50,633 nucleotides of DNA, from assembly GCA_032358255.1 (NCBI GenBank), contig JAULBX010026252.1, forward strand, positions 1 to 50,633, read 5' to 3'. The translations under genes were made by a program, and so were the position numbers. Positions 23,579-35,000 of this stretch are shown here, one piece after another. Under the pieces are notes generated by a model, which worked only from the letters and a program-made list of their open reading frames with translations, searched no databases and had not been told where the DNA came from. This DNA comes from Heterotrichella gracilis (taxonomy: Eukaryota; Sar; Xanthophyceae; Tribonematales; Xanthonemataceae). The stretch's first letter is position 1. Every line of letters starts with the position of its first letter.

Positions 23579-26500
23579 ATGGAGCCGCTGCGCCCACAGG
23601 TGCGGGGCGGGAGGGGTGTGGATTAATGAATGGGTATTGGTCGCCTCCAGGAATGCCTCCATATGGTTCATGAGTAGGCTGGCATTTCATGAATTCGGGT
23701 GCTTGGCGCTGCTCTGGCACATGTCCTGCACAGCATGCCAAGAACAGCGCACATGCCATCATGGCCCAGGGCCAGCCTGCACACCCCAAACCCTAACCAA
23801 ACCCTAACCAAACCCTAATACCTACTCCCTAAACTCTTATCCTAAACCCCAACCCCACTTCTGTCCACAGGACCATGGCCAAATGGCTGCTGAGCCTGCG
23901 CACCCCCAAACTCAAAACACCAATCCCTAAACCCTAATCCCTGATCCCACCCCACAGGACCAGGCCCAGATGGCTGCTGAGTCAGCACACCCCACATTTG
24001 CGCCCGCCACCCTGGCGCACCACAATCTGGGCCCCCGGAGGGTGTCCCTGCACCGCCTATTTGACCCCCCCGAAATTGAGGTGGAGGATTCCGGAATGTC
24101 CAAGGAGGGGATCCCAAAGGGGCGGGTCCCCAGCGCAACATCGGGGACCGAGGATCCCTCAGTGAGACCCACCAGCATGTCTCGAGCGTACAACCCCGAT
24201 TTCTCGAGGCTGTCCATTGGGCAGCACCAGAGCGAGTACGAGTTTCTGAAGGAGGCGCGGCGCAAGGGGAGGAATTGGACCCTGGACAGGGGGGCGGGGT
24301 TTTACATGGAGGAGCGGCAGAGGCACCATAGGCCAAACCTGGTGGAGACGGGCAGGTAAGTAGGGTTTAGGGTTGAAGTGCATGCAAACTGCACGGCCTG
24401 CTGAAGGTATAATTCTCACAGTTGACAAGTTGCTTGTCCAAATGCATGGGTTGATTTTCCCTGTCTTACCTTCGTGGAATTCTAATTCCCTGCTGCTGCC
24501 CCATTGCAGGCACGCTGGCAAGTCCAATGTGAAGATGGTGGGGCTGGAGTACTACCTAGGCTACCATTTATTCAAGCGGGGTAAGTACCTTAATAAGGGG
24601 GACAGGGGACAAATGGTGTACACCTAGAAGGGTTTGGGGCGTGACAGAGCATGCCAGTCATTGGTGTGCCTATGCTGGAGCTGTTACACAATGAGGGCTG
24701 AGATGCTGGGTGGCGCAGACCATGCAAAACTGGCTGCTGTGCGGTATTATAGGATACAATGGGTTATGTGTGTCTGCTGCAACGGTGCACCTTTGGGTCA
24801 ATTTTCAGGGCCTTTAATAGATACACTGTACAGTAACTCTGTACAGTACAGAGTTACTGTACATGGGCATGGCAGGATCCAATCTACCCATGTGCTGACA
24901 TTTGCTGCCACCCCATGTGCAGATTTCTTCATCTCAATGCTTGCCCTGCGCCTGCCCATCATCCTGTGCATCGTGGCGGTGTACTACCTCATTGTGTTCT
25001 TCTTCTGGGGTACGGTGTGGTACGCGGTGTCAAGGTGGGTGGTGGCATGCTGGGAGCACGAGCAGGTGGAGAATGGATGAGGGAAAGTGGATGCACACTG
25101 TGTGCCATACACACTGTGTGCCATACACTGTGAAAGTGGATGCGCACCGGGTATGGCCGCTGTTGGTGCGGGGTTATTGGCCCATGTCACTAATGGCCCA
25201 TCACGAAAGATTATTCTCCATACCATTGCCTGGGATGTGCCTTGCTTTTTGTGGCTTGTAGCCGCCATCCCATGCTCACTACTGGACATGAATGACACTT
25301 GCGCCTTCAAAGTACACTGGAACATGGTGGTGTACATATCTCTTGGCATGATCTCTGCTCCCTACACCTAATCACCGTACGCTCCCCTGCAGGATGTACC
25401 CGTCATGCGTGTACAACATGGATGATTACATTGAGGGCTTTGTGTTTGCAATCGTCACGGAGCAAACCATTGGTGAGTGTAAACCAACAGCTGGATGGCA
25501 CAAACGACCCTAAACCCCAAAGACCTGGTGAGGGGTGGCACACACCTGCCCAACAAAGTGCACTGAGTAGCCATCAAAGTTGTCCGTTGGTCATTGTTGC
25601 AAGGTGCTTAACCACAGAACCATACATAATGGTGCCTTTCAGCAAAGCAACCGGCAGCAATTGCACACAACCCATGCGCTTGGAAGAGAGTGCACTTCTG
25701 CGGCAATTGCTGCCCCTTGCTGTCCTACCTCGCCGCACCCCACCAAATTAAACAATTTTCAGTTGATGTGCAATGAACTCAAACGTCCACACCACGCTGC
25801 AGGCTATGGCAACACGGGCCCCAACGGCTGCTGGCTGGCTGCTTTTTGTGCTGGGCATTGATTTGCCTATTCATGTTACTTTACAAGCCGCTGATGCATA
25901 TTTTGTGCCTTTTGGCAAAGCAACAGACAGCAAAAAGGTTGATACAGGCCATACTCTGGCTCTGTTTATCTTACCCAGCCCCTTGCCCACCCCATGTTGC
26001 AGGCTATGGCAACACCGGCCCCAACGGCTGCTGGCTGGCTGCCTTCGTGTTGGGCATTCAATCGGTGATTGCAGTGGTGGCAAACGCGGTGATCATCGGC
26101 ATCGTGTTTGCGCGCATCAGCCACCCCAAGCAGCGGGGGAGGACGATATTCATATCGGACTCGGCGGTCATTGCGCGCAGGGACGGGATCCTCAAGTTCA
26201 TGTTCAGGATTGCAGACATCCGCCAGGCGCAGGTGGGGATTGAATAAGGATAAGAATAATAATGGGGGTTTTGTATTTGGAAATAAGTTGATTGGTCCCA
26301 GGGATTTGGCGTTTGCTTTTGCCCATACTCAAGTTCGTGTTCAGGATTGCCGACATTTGCCAGACACAGATGGGGATCCCTGGGTGTGGGTTTGGCCCCT
26401 GCTTTTCCCTTGTAAATGGCAAATGGTGGATCTTCTATATGTGATTCTTGTGAATGCCCTCCTTACTTCGCAACACCCCCATGAATGTGTTCCCCCTTGC

Positions 26501-29500
26501 AGGTTGTTGCGGCCCATGTGCGCGTGTACCTATACATATGTGGGCAAATTGCTACCAATGCAAAAGGGAATACCTGAAGGATTTGATAAGAACGAAAGGA
26601 ATATAGCTCCTAAAAACATCCATCGTCTTAAACAAATAAAACTGTACTGCTGGGGGTTTATATAAAAAAGAAAGTATTTCTATTTCTACCTTGCAGGTTG
26701 TTGAGCCCCATGTGCGTGTGTACCTGTACACCTGGGGTCAGGGGAGGACGACAGCAGAGGGCGAGTTCATCCCCTGCAGGATCGAGTCGCTCAACATCGG
26801 ATACATAGACGGCATGCTGCTGCTGCCTCTCACTATTGAGCACACAATTGACGAGCGCAGCCCCCTGTATGGCCACACGCACGACTCTCTGGTGGTGAGG
26901 CAAAACCCTAGACAAAACCCTAGGCAAAACCCTAGAAAGCATGCTGCTGCTGCCCCTCACTATTGAGCACACAATTGACGAGCGCAGCCCCCTGTATGGC
27001 CACACACACGACTCCCTTGTGGTGAGGGCAAAACCCTAGCCAGAATTGTATTAACTGGCAGTCTTCCCTACAGTTGCAAATTTCTCATTTTTGTCCCTTG
27101 ACCCCTGATCCGCCTTGCCCATTCAGGCCCTCGGGGCGGAAATCATCGTCACATTTGAGGGGAACACGGAATTTGGCAACCCCTTCATGGCCCGCCAGTC
27201 CTACCTGCCCTCAGAGATCCATTGGGGCCACGCGTTTGCGCAGATCATCAAGGCGCCCCTGCCGGGAACAACACGCTACAGGATCGACATCACAAAGTAA
27301 GCATTGGAAGAAAACCTTGAAACATAAGCCATGATGAAGCTTTACACCCTGGTGCATGACCCCAAGCCCTGGTGTCAGCATGCAGCCCTCCTGATGTAAT
27401 TTCGGCTACCTTGTCTCAATCCCACTGTGCTTGACATTGAGCCCCTACACCAGCTCGGCCCCCACTTTTCATCAGTCGCCCCCAACAAGGAGTGATTTAT
27501 CCCCCTTGCCCCAGGTTCCACGACATTGAGCCCCCCCCCTGTGGGTGATCCCACATCAGAGCCCTCCTTGATCTGATTTATTCCTCTTGCCCCAGGTTCC
27601 ACGACATTGAGCCCCAGACCGGCCTGCCCCTACTGCCCGCCGCCCCCCTGTCCCGCCTGCTTGTGGCCACCAAGGGGAGGACGGTACCCTACCCGCTGCT
27701 GGGGGAGAACACGCTTGCGCTGTCGGACTGCATGGTGGTGGTGCCAAGGGGGGGAAAGCTGGTGCTCATGGCAAGGTGAGGACCCGAAAAATGAGTGAAA
27801 ACTGAATTTAGTGATACTGGGTTTGAGGAAATTGTGATAGGGGTGTCCGAGTGCATGCACCTCTGGTGGCCACCAAGGGGAGGACGGTGCTATACGCACT
27901 GCTAGGGGAGAACACGCTTGCGCTGTCAGACTGCATGGTGGTGGTGCCCAAGGGGGGAAAGCTGGTGCTCATGGCAAGGTGAGAGCCTCAATACCAGTCA
28001 AAACCGTGTTTTGGTGGGATGTTTTAGGGGGAATTTCGAGGGTGGTATCCCTGTGCATGCTCTAGTAGTGGCCACCAAGGGGAGGATGGTAATACACCTC
28101 CTGCTGGGGGAGAACTCGCTGGCCCTGTCGGACTGCATGGTGGTGGTGCCAAGGGGGGGAAAGCTGGTGCTCATGGCAAGGTGGGAACCGGAAGTCCAGG
28201 GACAACCTTGGGGTAAATTCTCTGGGTGGCGTCGTCGGACTACAAATTGTTTGCGGTCAATGCAATGTCCTGGGTTTGTGGAATGGGAATTTAATAGTTA
28301 TAAACCCAAGAGGTTGCTCCCTGATGCCAAATGCAATCCACCCACGCACGCGCACCCCCTCCCTTTGTAACCAACCATTCCACCCTTTTTCCGCCATGCA
28401 GGGTGGCCGACACCTACCCCACCCAGATGGTGTCGGTGGATGTGGCGGGATATGTGTACCGCTGGAAGACTCGAGTGTCCCCCGATGGCCACCCCCTGCC
28501 CTTTGAAACTAGAGTATTACGCTTTGCCTACGAGGGGGCTTCGGTGGAATCGTTCAATTCAGACCTGGCGCCCCGCATTCACCTGCGGTTACCTACACTG
28601 GTGGAGCACGTGATTGATAAATACTCCCCCCTGGCATCATGGCTGCAGCCCGGGGGGTTCCATGCGGATGCTGATTCGGAGATTGTGCTGGTGGTAAGTC
28701 TTGACCCCAAACCCTAACCGCCAACGCGACCACAAACTCCACAACCCATTGCAACCTGTCACCCAAACCCTAACCCAAACCCTACCGACCGCAGCCCGAG
28801 TTGTACCGCTCCTGCGACTCCCAGATCCATTATAACCCTACCTGTAAACGCCACCCACCCATTGCAGCCTGTCACCCAAACCCTAACCCAAACCCTACCC
28901 ACCGCAGGCGGAGGCGTACCGCTACTGCGACTCCCAAAACATGCTGCGCCAGCGCACCTACAACGTGTTCAACCACATAAAGTTCAACCACCGCTTCGGC
29001 AACATCGTCACGCGCCCAACCGAGAGCCCCGACCTCAAACCCCGCGTGGATTGGTCCAAATTCCACGACACGGTGCCCCTCAAACCCACCCCCGCTGCGT
29101 CCCTAGCGGCACCCACCACCAGCCATCGGCCCCCGGTACACCGGGAGAGGGCGACGGGCCACGGGGGCAAAACCGGGGGGGCGCTCAGCGTGAGCCCGGA
29201 TTTGACCCCCGGCTTGTTGGTGAACGTCCCCAAGCAGGACGGCGGGGATCCCAGGAATGGCGGTGGGGATCCCGGGGATGACGATGGGGATTCTGTGGCT
29301 GACACGGAGGCCAGCAAGGCCACGCAGGTTGGCACGCCGGATGGGTCCTTCCACTTCGGGCGGCCCACCACGCAAGGTAGGGCTGGTGGGTGGACAGTTA
29401 TTTCGTGTGCCTGAGCACATGGTATGTGGGGTGCCTGCCTCCCTAGCATGGCTAACCCCAGTTCTTGCGGTATAGCTACAAGCAACCCTGCAGCACATAC

Positions 29501-30555
29501 ACTCAATATTGTTGATTTTGTTACTTGGCAGCCTGTCTCGCATGAGACAAGAAGGGTTTTGGGTTTAGGGTTTAGGGCTGTTTACAGAGAGGAGGAAGGT
29601 ACGCATTCCTTGCATGGTCACCCTGTCTACTCTGCTCACACATGCCTCGCTTCCCCTGCAGACGTGGAGACCTTCCACTCGCCCCACATGGGAACGGGCG
29701 AGCCAGGGGAGCAGTCCTCACAGGACTTCAGCCGGGAGTACTCGCACTCACACTCGGCATACTCGCAGTACCACGCAGGGGAGGTGGACGACGATGTGCT
29801 CATGCACAATGCTGACATGGCCAGGTGCGGGCTGAAAACCCTAACCCTAAACTTCAAACCCTTACCTTAAACAGTACCATGCAGGGGAGGTGGACGACGA
29901 TGTGCTCATGCACAATGCAGACCTGGCCAGGTGCGGGCTCAAAGCCTAATGCTTGCTTGCATCTTTGATTACCTTTGCAAGGGCTTTAAACGTCATGTTG
30001 GGCTGCACTGATTACCCTTGCTAGGGTTTCAAACAAGTCTCCAGTGTTCTTGCTTCCCAGCAGTAGAACATACATGTCTCCGCTCAGACACCAACGCATG
30101 TTGTGCTGGCACGGTTGGCTCACGTGTGGAACCTGGCACTCACCCTCCCATCCCATCCCCCTGCGCAGGTATGCCCCTCGCATTGAGGAGCCCCTGAATG
30201 AGCAAGGTGCGTGCTCCAACAACCCTAGCGTTTTATGGTGATCAGGGCGTTGAGATGCTGAGGTGCTTTGCCATCATCTGCTGTAGCTGCCCCACCCGCT
30301 GACACACGCCATCCTTATCTGCTCATCAATCACTGCTTTTGCTGCCCCCCCCCTCCCTCTCTCCCCCCCTGACGCTCCTCCCCTTGGAATACCCCAGGTA
30401 CCCACCACCACCCTCCCCTGCCCGGTGGCGTGGCGTCCTCCCCGGACGTTGCCGACCCAACCTTCATGCCCCGGAGGGACAACGACTGGGCGCAGCAACG
30501 CGCTCTCAGGCACGTCATGTTCCAAGTGGACGACTCTGAGGGAGCCTCTGAGTGA
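23579..30555 (+). CDS. inward-rectifier (Kir) K+ channel with two tandem cytoplasmic domains
   Basis: Exons: 23579-23599 (tentative start), 23958-24355, 24510-24580, 24923-25034, 25393-25472, 26003-26232, 26697-26894, 27127-27296, 27596-27775, 28402-28693, 28908-29376, 29662-29824, 30169-30206, 30398-30555. From 23958 on, 2559 nt stay in frame to TGA (852 residues, numbered from GAC). TM1 about 160-190 (IILCIVAVYYLIVFFFWGTV). The P-loop has both Kir cysteines (PSCVYN and PNGCW) and the filter TEQTIGYG at about 215-223. TM2 (QSVIAVVANAVIIGIVFARI) leads to HPKQRGRT, the PIP2-site region. Cytoplasmic domain 1, about 268-424: FMFRIADIR, LPLTIEHTIDERSPLYG, SYLPSEIHWGH, ITKFHDI. Domain 2, about 463-625: LVLMARVADTYP, LPTLVEHVIDKYSPL, DSEIVLV, FNHRFGN, DWSKFHDT. 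A Gly/Asp/Ser-rich tail follows. Known Kir subunits have one such domain. Location is presumably plasma or internal membrane. The N-terminus is uncertain. Confidence 0.92.
23870..23990. repeat. copy of Kir exon start
   Basis: The acceptor and first codons of exon 23958 (CACAGGACCAGGCCCAGATGG) are echoed at about 23867-23900 with CACAGGACCATGGCCAAATGG and GCTGCTGAG. The upstream copy is an acceptor-side duplicate. Confidence 0.8.
24827..24863. repeat. perfect 17-bp hairpin with 3-nt loop
   Basis: Arms 24827-24843 and 24847-24863 (TGTACAGTAACTCTGTA and its complement) are exact, with loop CAG. It lies in the Kir intron just before the TM1 exon (24923). Confidence 0.9.
25793..25848 (+). repeat. 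decayed upstream copy of the Kir selectivity-filter exon start
   Basis: The acceptor plus the start of exon 26003 (second GYG residues, NTGPNGCWLAA) is duplicated here. After about 43 exon bases one base is lost relative to the real exon, so splicing to this copy would give GYGNTGPNGCWLAAFCAGH and then a stop. The intact copy begins at 26003. Confidence 0.9.
26189..26376. repeat. copy of Kir exon 26003-26232 end
   Basis: The region coding LKFMFRIADIRQAQ and its donor (26189-26240) recurs at about 26327-26376 with several substitutions; the copy has lost the GT donor. Confidence 0.85.
26494..26745. repeat. copy of Kir exon 26697 start
   Basis: CTTGCAGGTTGTTG..GCCCATGTGCG.GTGTACCT occurs at 26494-26535 and again at 26691-26731, the true exon start. 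The upstream copy has a usable-looking acceptor but soon diverges. Confidence 0.85.
26813..27032. repeat. about 90-bp duplication of Kir exon 26697-26894 end with donor
   Basis: The stretch coding MLLLPLTIEHTIDERSPLYG through HDSLV and its GTGAGG donor (about 26813-26903) recurs at about 26938-27029 with very few changes. It lies directly downstream in the intron. Three tandem copies of AAACCCTAGAC/GC lie between. Confidence 0.92.
27500..27612. repeat. two copies of the acceptor of Kir exon 27596
   Basis: GCCCCAGGTTCCACGACATT is present at about 27508-27527 and at 27589-27608. Only the right copy leads into the open exon; a weaker echo (GACATTGAGCCCC) lies at about 27434. Confidence 0.9.
27662..28190. 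repeat. three ~120-bp copies of a Kir exon end (linker/domain 2 start)
   Basis: The part of exon 27596-27775 coding VATKGRTVPYPLLGENTLAL through GGKLVLMAR plus donor is repeated at about 27866-27985 and 28066-28190. All three remain open and retain a GTGAG/GTGGG donor, with residue changes (VLYALL, VIHLLL). The second and third copies lack a correctly phased acceptor, so they look intronic. Confidence 0.92.
28698..28900. repeat. interstitial telomere-type repeats with duplicated exon start in Kir intron
   Basis: CCCTAAC/CCCTAAA runs at 28710-28785 and 28872-28900 lie in a ~110-bp duplicated block: GTCACCCAAACCCTAACCCA..CGCAG then a GAG.TGTACCGCT.CTGCGACTCCCA exon-like part, at about 28757-28822 and 28869-28937. 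Only the second leads into the real exon (28908). Similar short CCCTAAA runs occur in introns of most genes in the window. Confidence 0.88.
29772..29940. repeat. copy of Kir exon 29662-29824 end
   Basis: The last ~55 nt of the exon (coding HAGEVDDDVLMHNADMAR) with its GTGCGGG donor recurs at about 29872-29940, almost identically. Confidence 0.9.
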
Positions 30556-30640
30556 GCCTCAGTGGGTCTCAGTGAGCCTCTGAGACTCAGCTTCTGAGAG
30601 TGACTCGATGCGGTATCTGAGACTGAGCATCTAAGTGAGC
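30536..30640. repeat. degenerate GAGCCTCTGAGTG repeats across the Kir stop
   Basis: Short imperfect repeats of GAGCCTCtGAG type begin in the last Kir codons (EGASE) and continue into the 3' UTR. The coding end may have been created or shifted by this repeat growth. Confidence 0.6.
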
Positions 30641-32010
30641 TTCAGGCACGTTTTTAAGTGGATGACCGAGCCATGCCCGGTTTGGTGGCAGCCAGGGGTG
30701 CGGCTTTACATGCCGCAATGGCTTGCAAGTTGGTTTTTGGTGGATAGCAGTTGGAGGGGAATGGCTATGGCTTTCTGCAGGGAGAGGACATGCATGTTCT
30801 TCATGAAGTGCAATGGTTTGGATATGTCATGGGGTTGGTGGCGATAGGAGGTGGGGGAGGAGGGCGGGGGATGCCCGTGGATGAGCCGTGTTTACCTATG
30901 TAGCTTGAGTGGATGCGCGCTGGTGCTGGAGTCACTCCAGATGACGCAAGTGGACACTAGTAGGAGTAATTGAGATTTATATTGCCAAAGGGGTTACCAC
31001 CAGGCGAATATAGAACGTTTGTTGCCAGGTCTGCGTGGGACTTGTGCATGGACACATGGACTTGCAAATTAAGGCCCCAGATTGGCAGGGTTTGTATTAA
31101 AATGCCCGCTGGTGCTTGTGCTGACTGTTGCCACTGTCATCATGGTTGCATTGGCCATGAACCACCGGGAGCTTGATCGTCTTGGACATGACTCATATCA
31201 AGCAGTTGTGGACTTGACAAGTACATGGTATAGTTGCTTGCCTCCAGAGCACTGCATTGTCCTTGGTCGTCTTCTGTTGCACTCACTCGCCAGTACCACA
31301 ACCGAATCGCCACGACATGAATACACAGTTACCAAAAACAAAAAAGTCAAAATAAAAGAACATTCCATTTCACGCATTTCCCTTGGGAATTTTATTTGTT
31401 CAAAAAATCAAGCGGATAAAGGTGCCCTGCGTTGGCCACACACTGGCGCCGCAGCACATGAGTCTTATCACTGCAAACCACAGGCCATGTCGTAGTTATA
31501 CGCGAAAACAAGCACTCGTAACTCATTCGCCGTAAGCCACAGTTCGCTGCTTTTGAGACTGTGATTGCCCTGCGCATATAGGGCGGGGAAGCACCCCTAC
31601 CTTTGGTGGTATATATACACGCTCGACACACCTGCCACGCACACCTCCCCTTGCCCGCTGTGCATAGCTGCAGTCGAGGGTTTTCCTTGGTTTTGGGGTT
31701 GAGGACTTACGCAATGCAGCAGGCTTCGTGCGCCGCAGGGCCCAGCGGGCTTCGCACCCAGTCCTGGCCACAACGTACGCTGACACACCCACCCCACACC
31801 CCACCACATAAAACAGCACCGCGCCTGCAACACAGCCACACTTATTGAAAGTTTTTCCTATGAAGCCGTTTAGTTGCATTCGGAAGCAACATGCATACTG
31901 GACCCGATCGCCCACCTCTGATTGGGGTCCCTTCCCGGATGCTTCCGTCATACCACACAGCCCAAAGCTCTACGGCCACGCCTGCCCACCCCCGCACAGC
32001 GTATATCAAT
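30641..32010. other. intergenic spacer between Kir and ALB3 genes
   Basis: No supported gene. Should contain the Kir 3' UTR and the ALB3 promoter. A TATATATA-like stretch lies at about 31611. Confidence 0.45.
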
Positions 32011-35000
32011 ATGGTTTCCCTCCTTGCTGCAGGGTTTGGTAGTGCTGGGAGGGTTGTGCCAGCTCGGCCCAGGCGGTGTGCCTTGACCCCCACCAGGGCT
32101 GTCTTTGGCCACTTTGACACCACCAGCTTGACACATGCTGTTGACAGGTACGCTGCACCCGCTCCCACCTGCACTCCTCCACCCCTCTCAGTGTTATACT
32201 CTGTAGGCCGCAGTGACAGGGGCATGGGGAGGGAGTAGTGGGGTAAACTATGCGGGTTGTGTGGTTAGGAAGCCCCATGGTAGTGGGGGCCAGTGGTGCA
32301 CACAGGATGCCTTGCAGCTCAAACTTATTCTCCACAGCCGCTTATGGTGAAGGGGATACGGCATGACTTTCTTTGCGCAAAACAAAGGTCAATGGCACAG
32401 CGTTTTCTGCATACACAGCGCTTTGCCGCGATATAGGAAGGGCCATGGTAGTGGGGGGCATGACACACAGGATGCCATGCAGCGCAACTCGAGTTGGCAC
32501 ACTTTACTGTGATGGAGTGGATGTACAATGTTATCTGCTTGCAGCACTTCCTTGTTTTCGGCATACACAGCCTGTGCCACCACAACCATCCACAGCTGCC
32601 GTTGGTTGTGTGATGCTGCATTGCTGCCCCTTGACGTGACCCCTGTGTTCCTACTTGGTTCACGAACCTGCCTGTATGTTGGAAATTCCGTTCAGTGGCA
32701 CTATCTGACGTACTTAATAGCACTTGCCAGCGTTGCCGCTGACTTCCCCTCTTTGTTGGCACAGCATCCGCCCCTTGCTGCACCCCGGTGCCCTCCCCTC
32801 CCCCGTGAAGCTGCTAGCCACCTTGGCAGACATAGCAGCGGACCCAGCGGCGCTGCAGGGCGCAGCAGCACAGGTAAAACCCTAACCCAACCCCCTGGCG
32901 TGGTCCTTCAACTCAACTCAACTCAAGTCAACAGTTGAACGATGTTCTCAAGTGGCGCAGCGTGCATACAAGTAAACCACCCGCGCACGTGTGGAGCGTC
33001 ATGTATATCATCGCCCAGCTTCATACCACCCTTGTGGCTGTGTGGGTGGTTTGTACCGCATATGTACCGCAGTGCAAAAAGCTGTGTAGTCATCTGCGAT
33101 CTAGTACAACGTGACTGCTTGTCAGCCACCACCACCCGCGGGTACAGGGACGCCGCTGCTCAGGCAGCAACCAAACCCTAAGACAGAAAACCCTAAACCC
33201 TAAACCACACCTGCAGGTACAGGACGCCGCCGTGCAGGCAGCAACCACAGTCAGCGACATACGCAACCAAACCCTACAACAGCGAACACTAAACCCTAAA
33301 ACCCTACACCACCACCCGCAGGTACAGGACGCCGCCGTGCAGGCAGCAAGCACAGTGGGCGACACACTCCATATCTACCAAACCCCACAGCAAACCCTAC
33401 ACCCTACACCACCACCACCTGCAGGTACAGGACGCCGCCGTGCAGGCAGCAAGCACTGTGGGCGAGGTGGCCAGCCAGGCGGCAGCAGGGACGGTGAGCG
33501 CAGTGTCGGCGGTGGGTGATGGCGCCGCTGCGGTGGCGGGCAGCGCGCAAGCCAACGCTGACGCCATTGCCGCTGCTGTCGCCAAGAACAACGAGGGCGT
33601 GTTTGGCATTTTCTCAGGCACCTTTGAGGCGGTGCTCAAGGTGGGTAGGGAGTCGGATGGGGTGGTTGTGGGGAGTGGGAGGTAGGGTTGTGGGGGCGGC
33701 GTAGACAGGAATGTGTCAAAGGGTTTGGTCACGGTGTAGTCAACGCACAAGGTTGAGGGTTGGGTTGTGGTAATCCAATGCTGAAGCCATTGCTGCAGCT
33801 GTTGCCAAGACCAACGAGGGCGTGTTTGGCATCTTCTCGGGCACCTTTGAGGCGGTGCGCAAGGTGGGTATGGGGGGGGCAGGGGTGACTGTAATGGGCA
33901 GGAGAGTTTGCCACAGGTATGTGGCAATCTTTGCACAAAGTGGGTGTTTTTGCCCAAGGTGGACTCCCATCAATGCGCCCTCCTTGCAAGTCAATTTGGC
34001 TACTCACTAAAGAACCCTTGCGCAGGTCCTGGACAAGGGCCTGGGGACCGTGGGCATCCCCTACTCCTACGGGTTTGCCATTATCGCGCTCACCCTGCTG
34101 GTCAAGGTGGCAACCTTCCCACTCACCAAGAAGCAGATGGAGTCCACGCTGTCCATCCAGGCGCTGCAGCCGCGCATCAAGGAGCTGCAGGTGCGCTTAA
34201 GGGTTTAGGGTTGGGCTTCAGGGCATCAAGGAGCTGCAGGTATGCTTAAGGGTTTAAGGATGTAGGGTTTTGGAGTCCACGCTGTCCATCCAGGCCCTGC
34301 AGCCGGGCATCAAGGAGCTGCAGGCGCGTAGGGTTTAAGGGTTTGTAAGGTTCAGGGGCTAGATTCTTATGCTCTATCTACATGTGGGATTTGTCTTGGT
34401 CTTTTCAAGCGCAAAAATGCTCTTTGCATGCCTCCCTGGGAGTGGAAGGGAGTTGCCTAAGCAATGCGTCAGGCTTTCATCATTAATCTTTTACGCTGCC
34501 AGGATACGGCTGCATTACTTTGTTGTGGGTCAGGAAAGAGCTGCATGGCACCGCATGTGCAACCCTAAATGCTAATCTGGCTGTATTGCTGGATTACATG
34601 TAGCCAACCAACCAACTCACTCATATGCTGCAGGCGCGCTACAAGAACGACGCTGAGCGGCTGCAGCTGGAGACTGCTCGCCTGTACAAGGAGGCGGGGG
34701 TGAACCCTCTGGCGGGCTGCCTGCCTACCCTGGTCACCCTGCCAGTCTGGATTGGGCTGTACAAGTGCGTCACCTTAAAAGCCTATGCTTAACCCTAAAC
34801 ATATCCTGAAACCTGGTCACGCTGCCGGTCTGGAATGGGCTGTACAAGTGCGCAACCCTAAACCCGAACCGATTTTGCAAACCCTAAAAAGGGAGTTTTG
34901 CATTAAGGGGCTCCAGATCCGCAGGGGCAATGTCTAGAGCTGAAAATTGGTTCAGAATTTGGGAACTAAGGTTTTAGCTGGAGGCGCTTCTCCACAGATA

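Noticed and set aside
27866..28190. Mutually exclusive Kir exons
   Set aside because: Copies 2 and 3 lack an acceptor in the phase needed after the previous exon (AA|G), so they are treated as intronic relics unless RNA shows otherwise.
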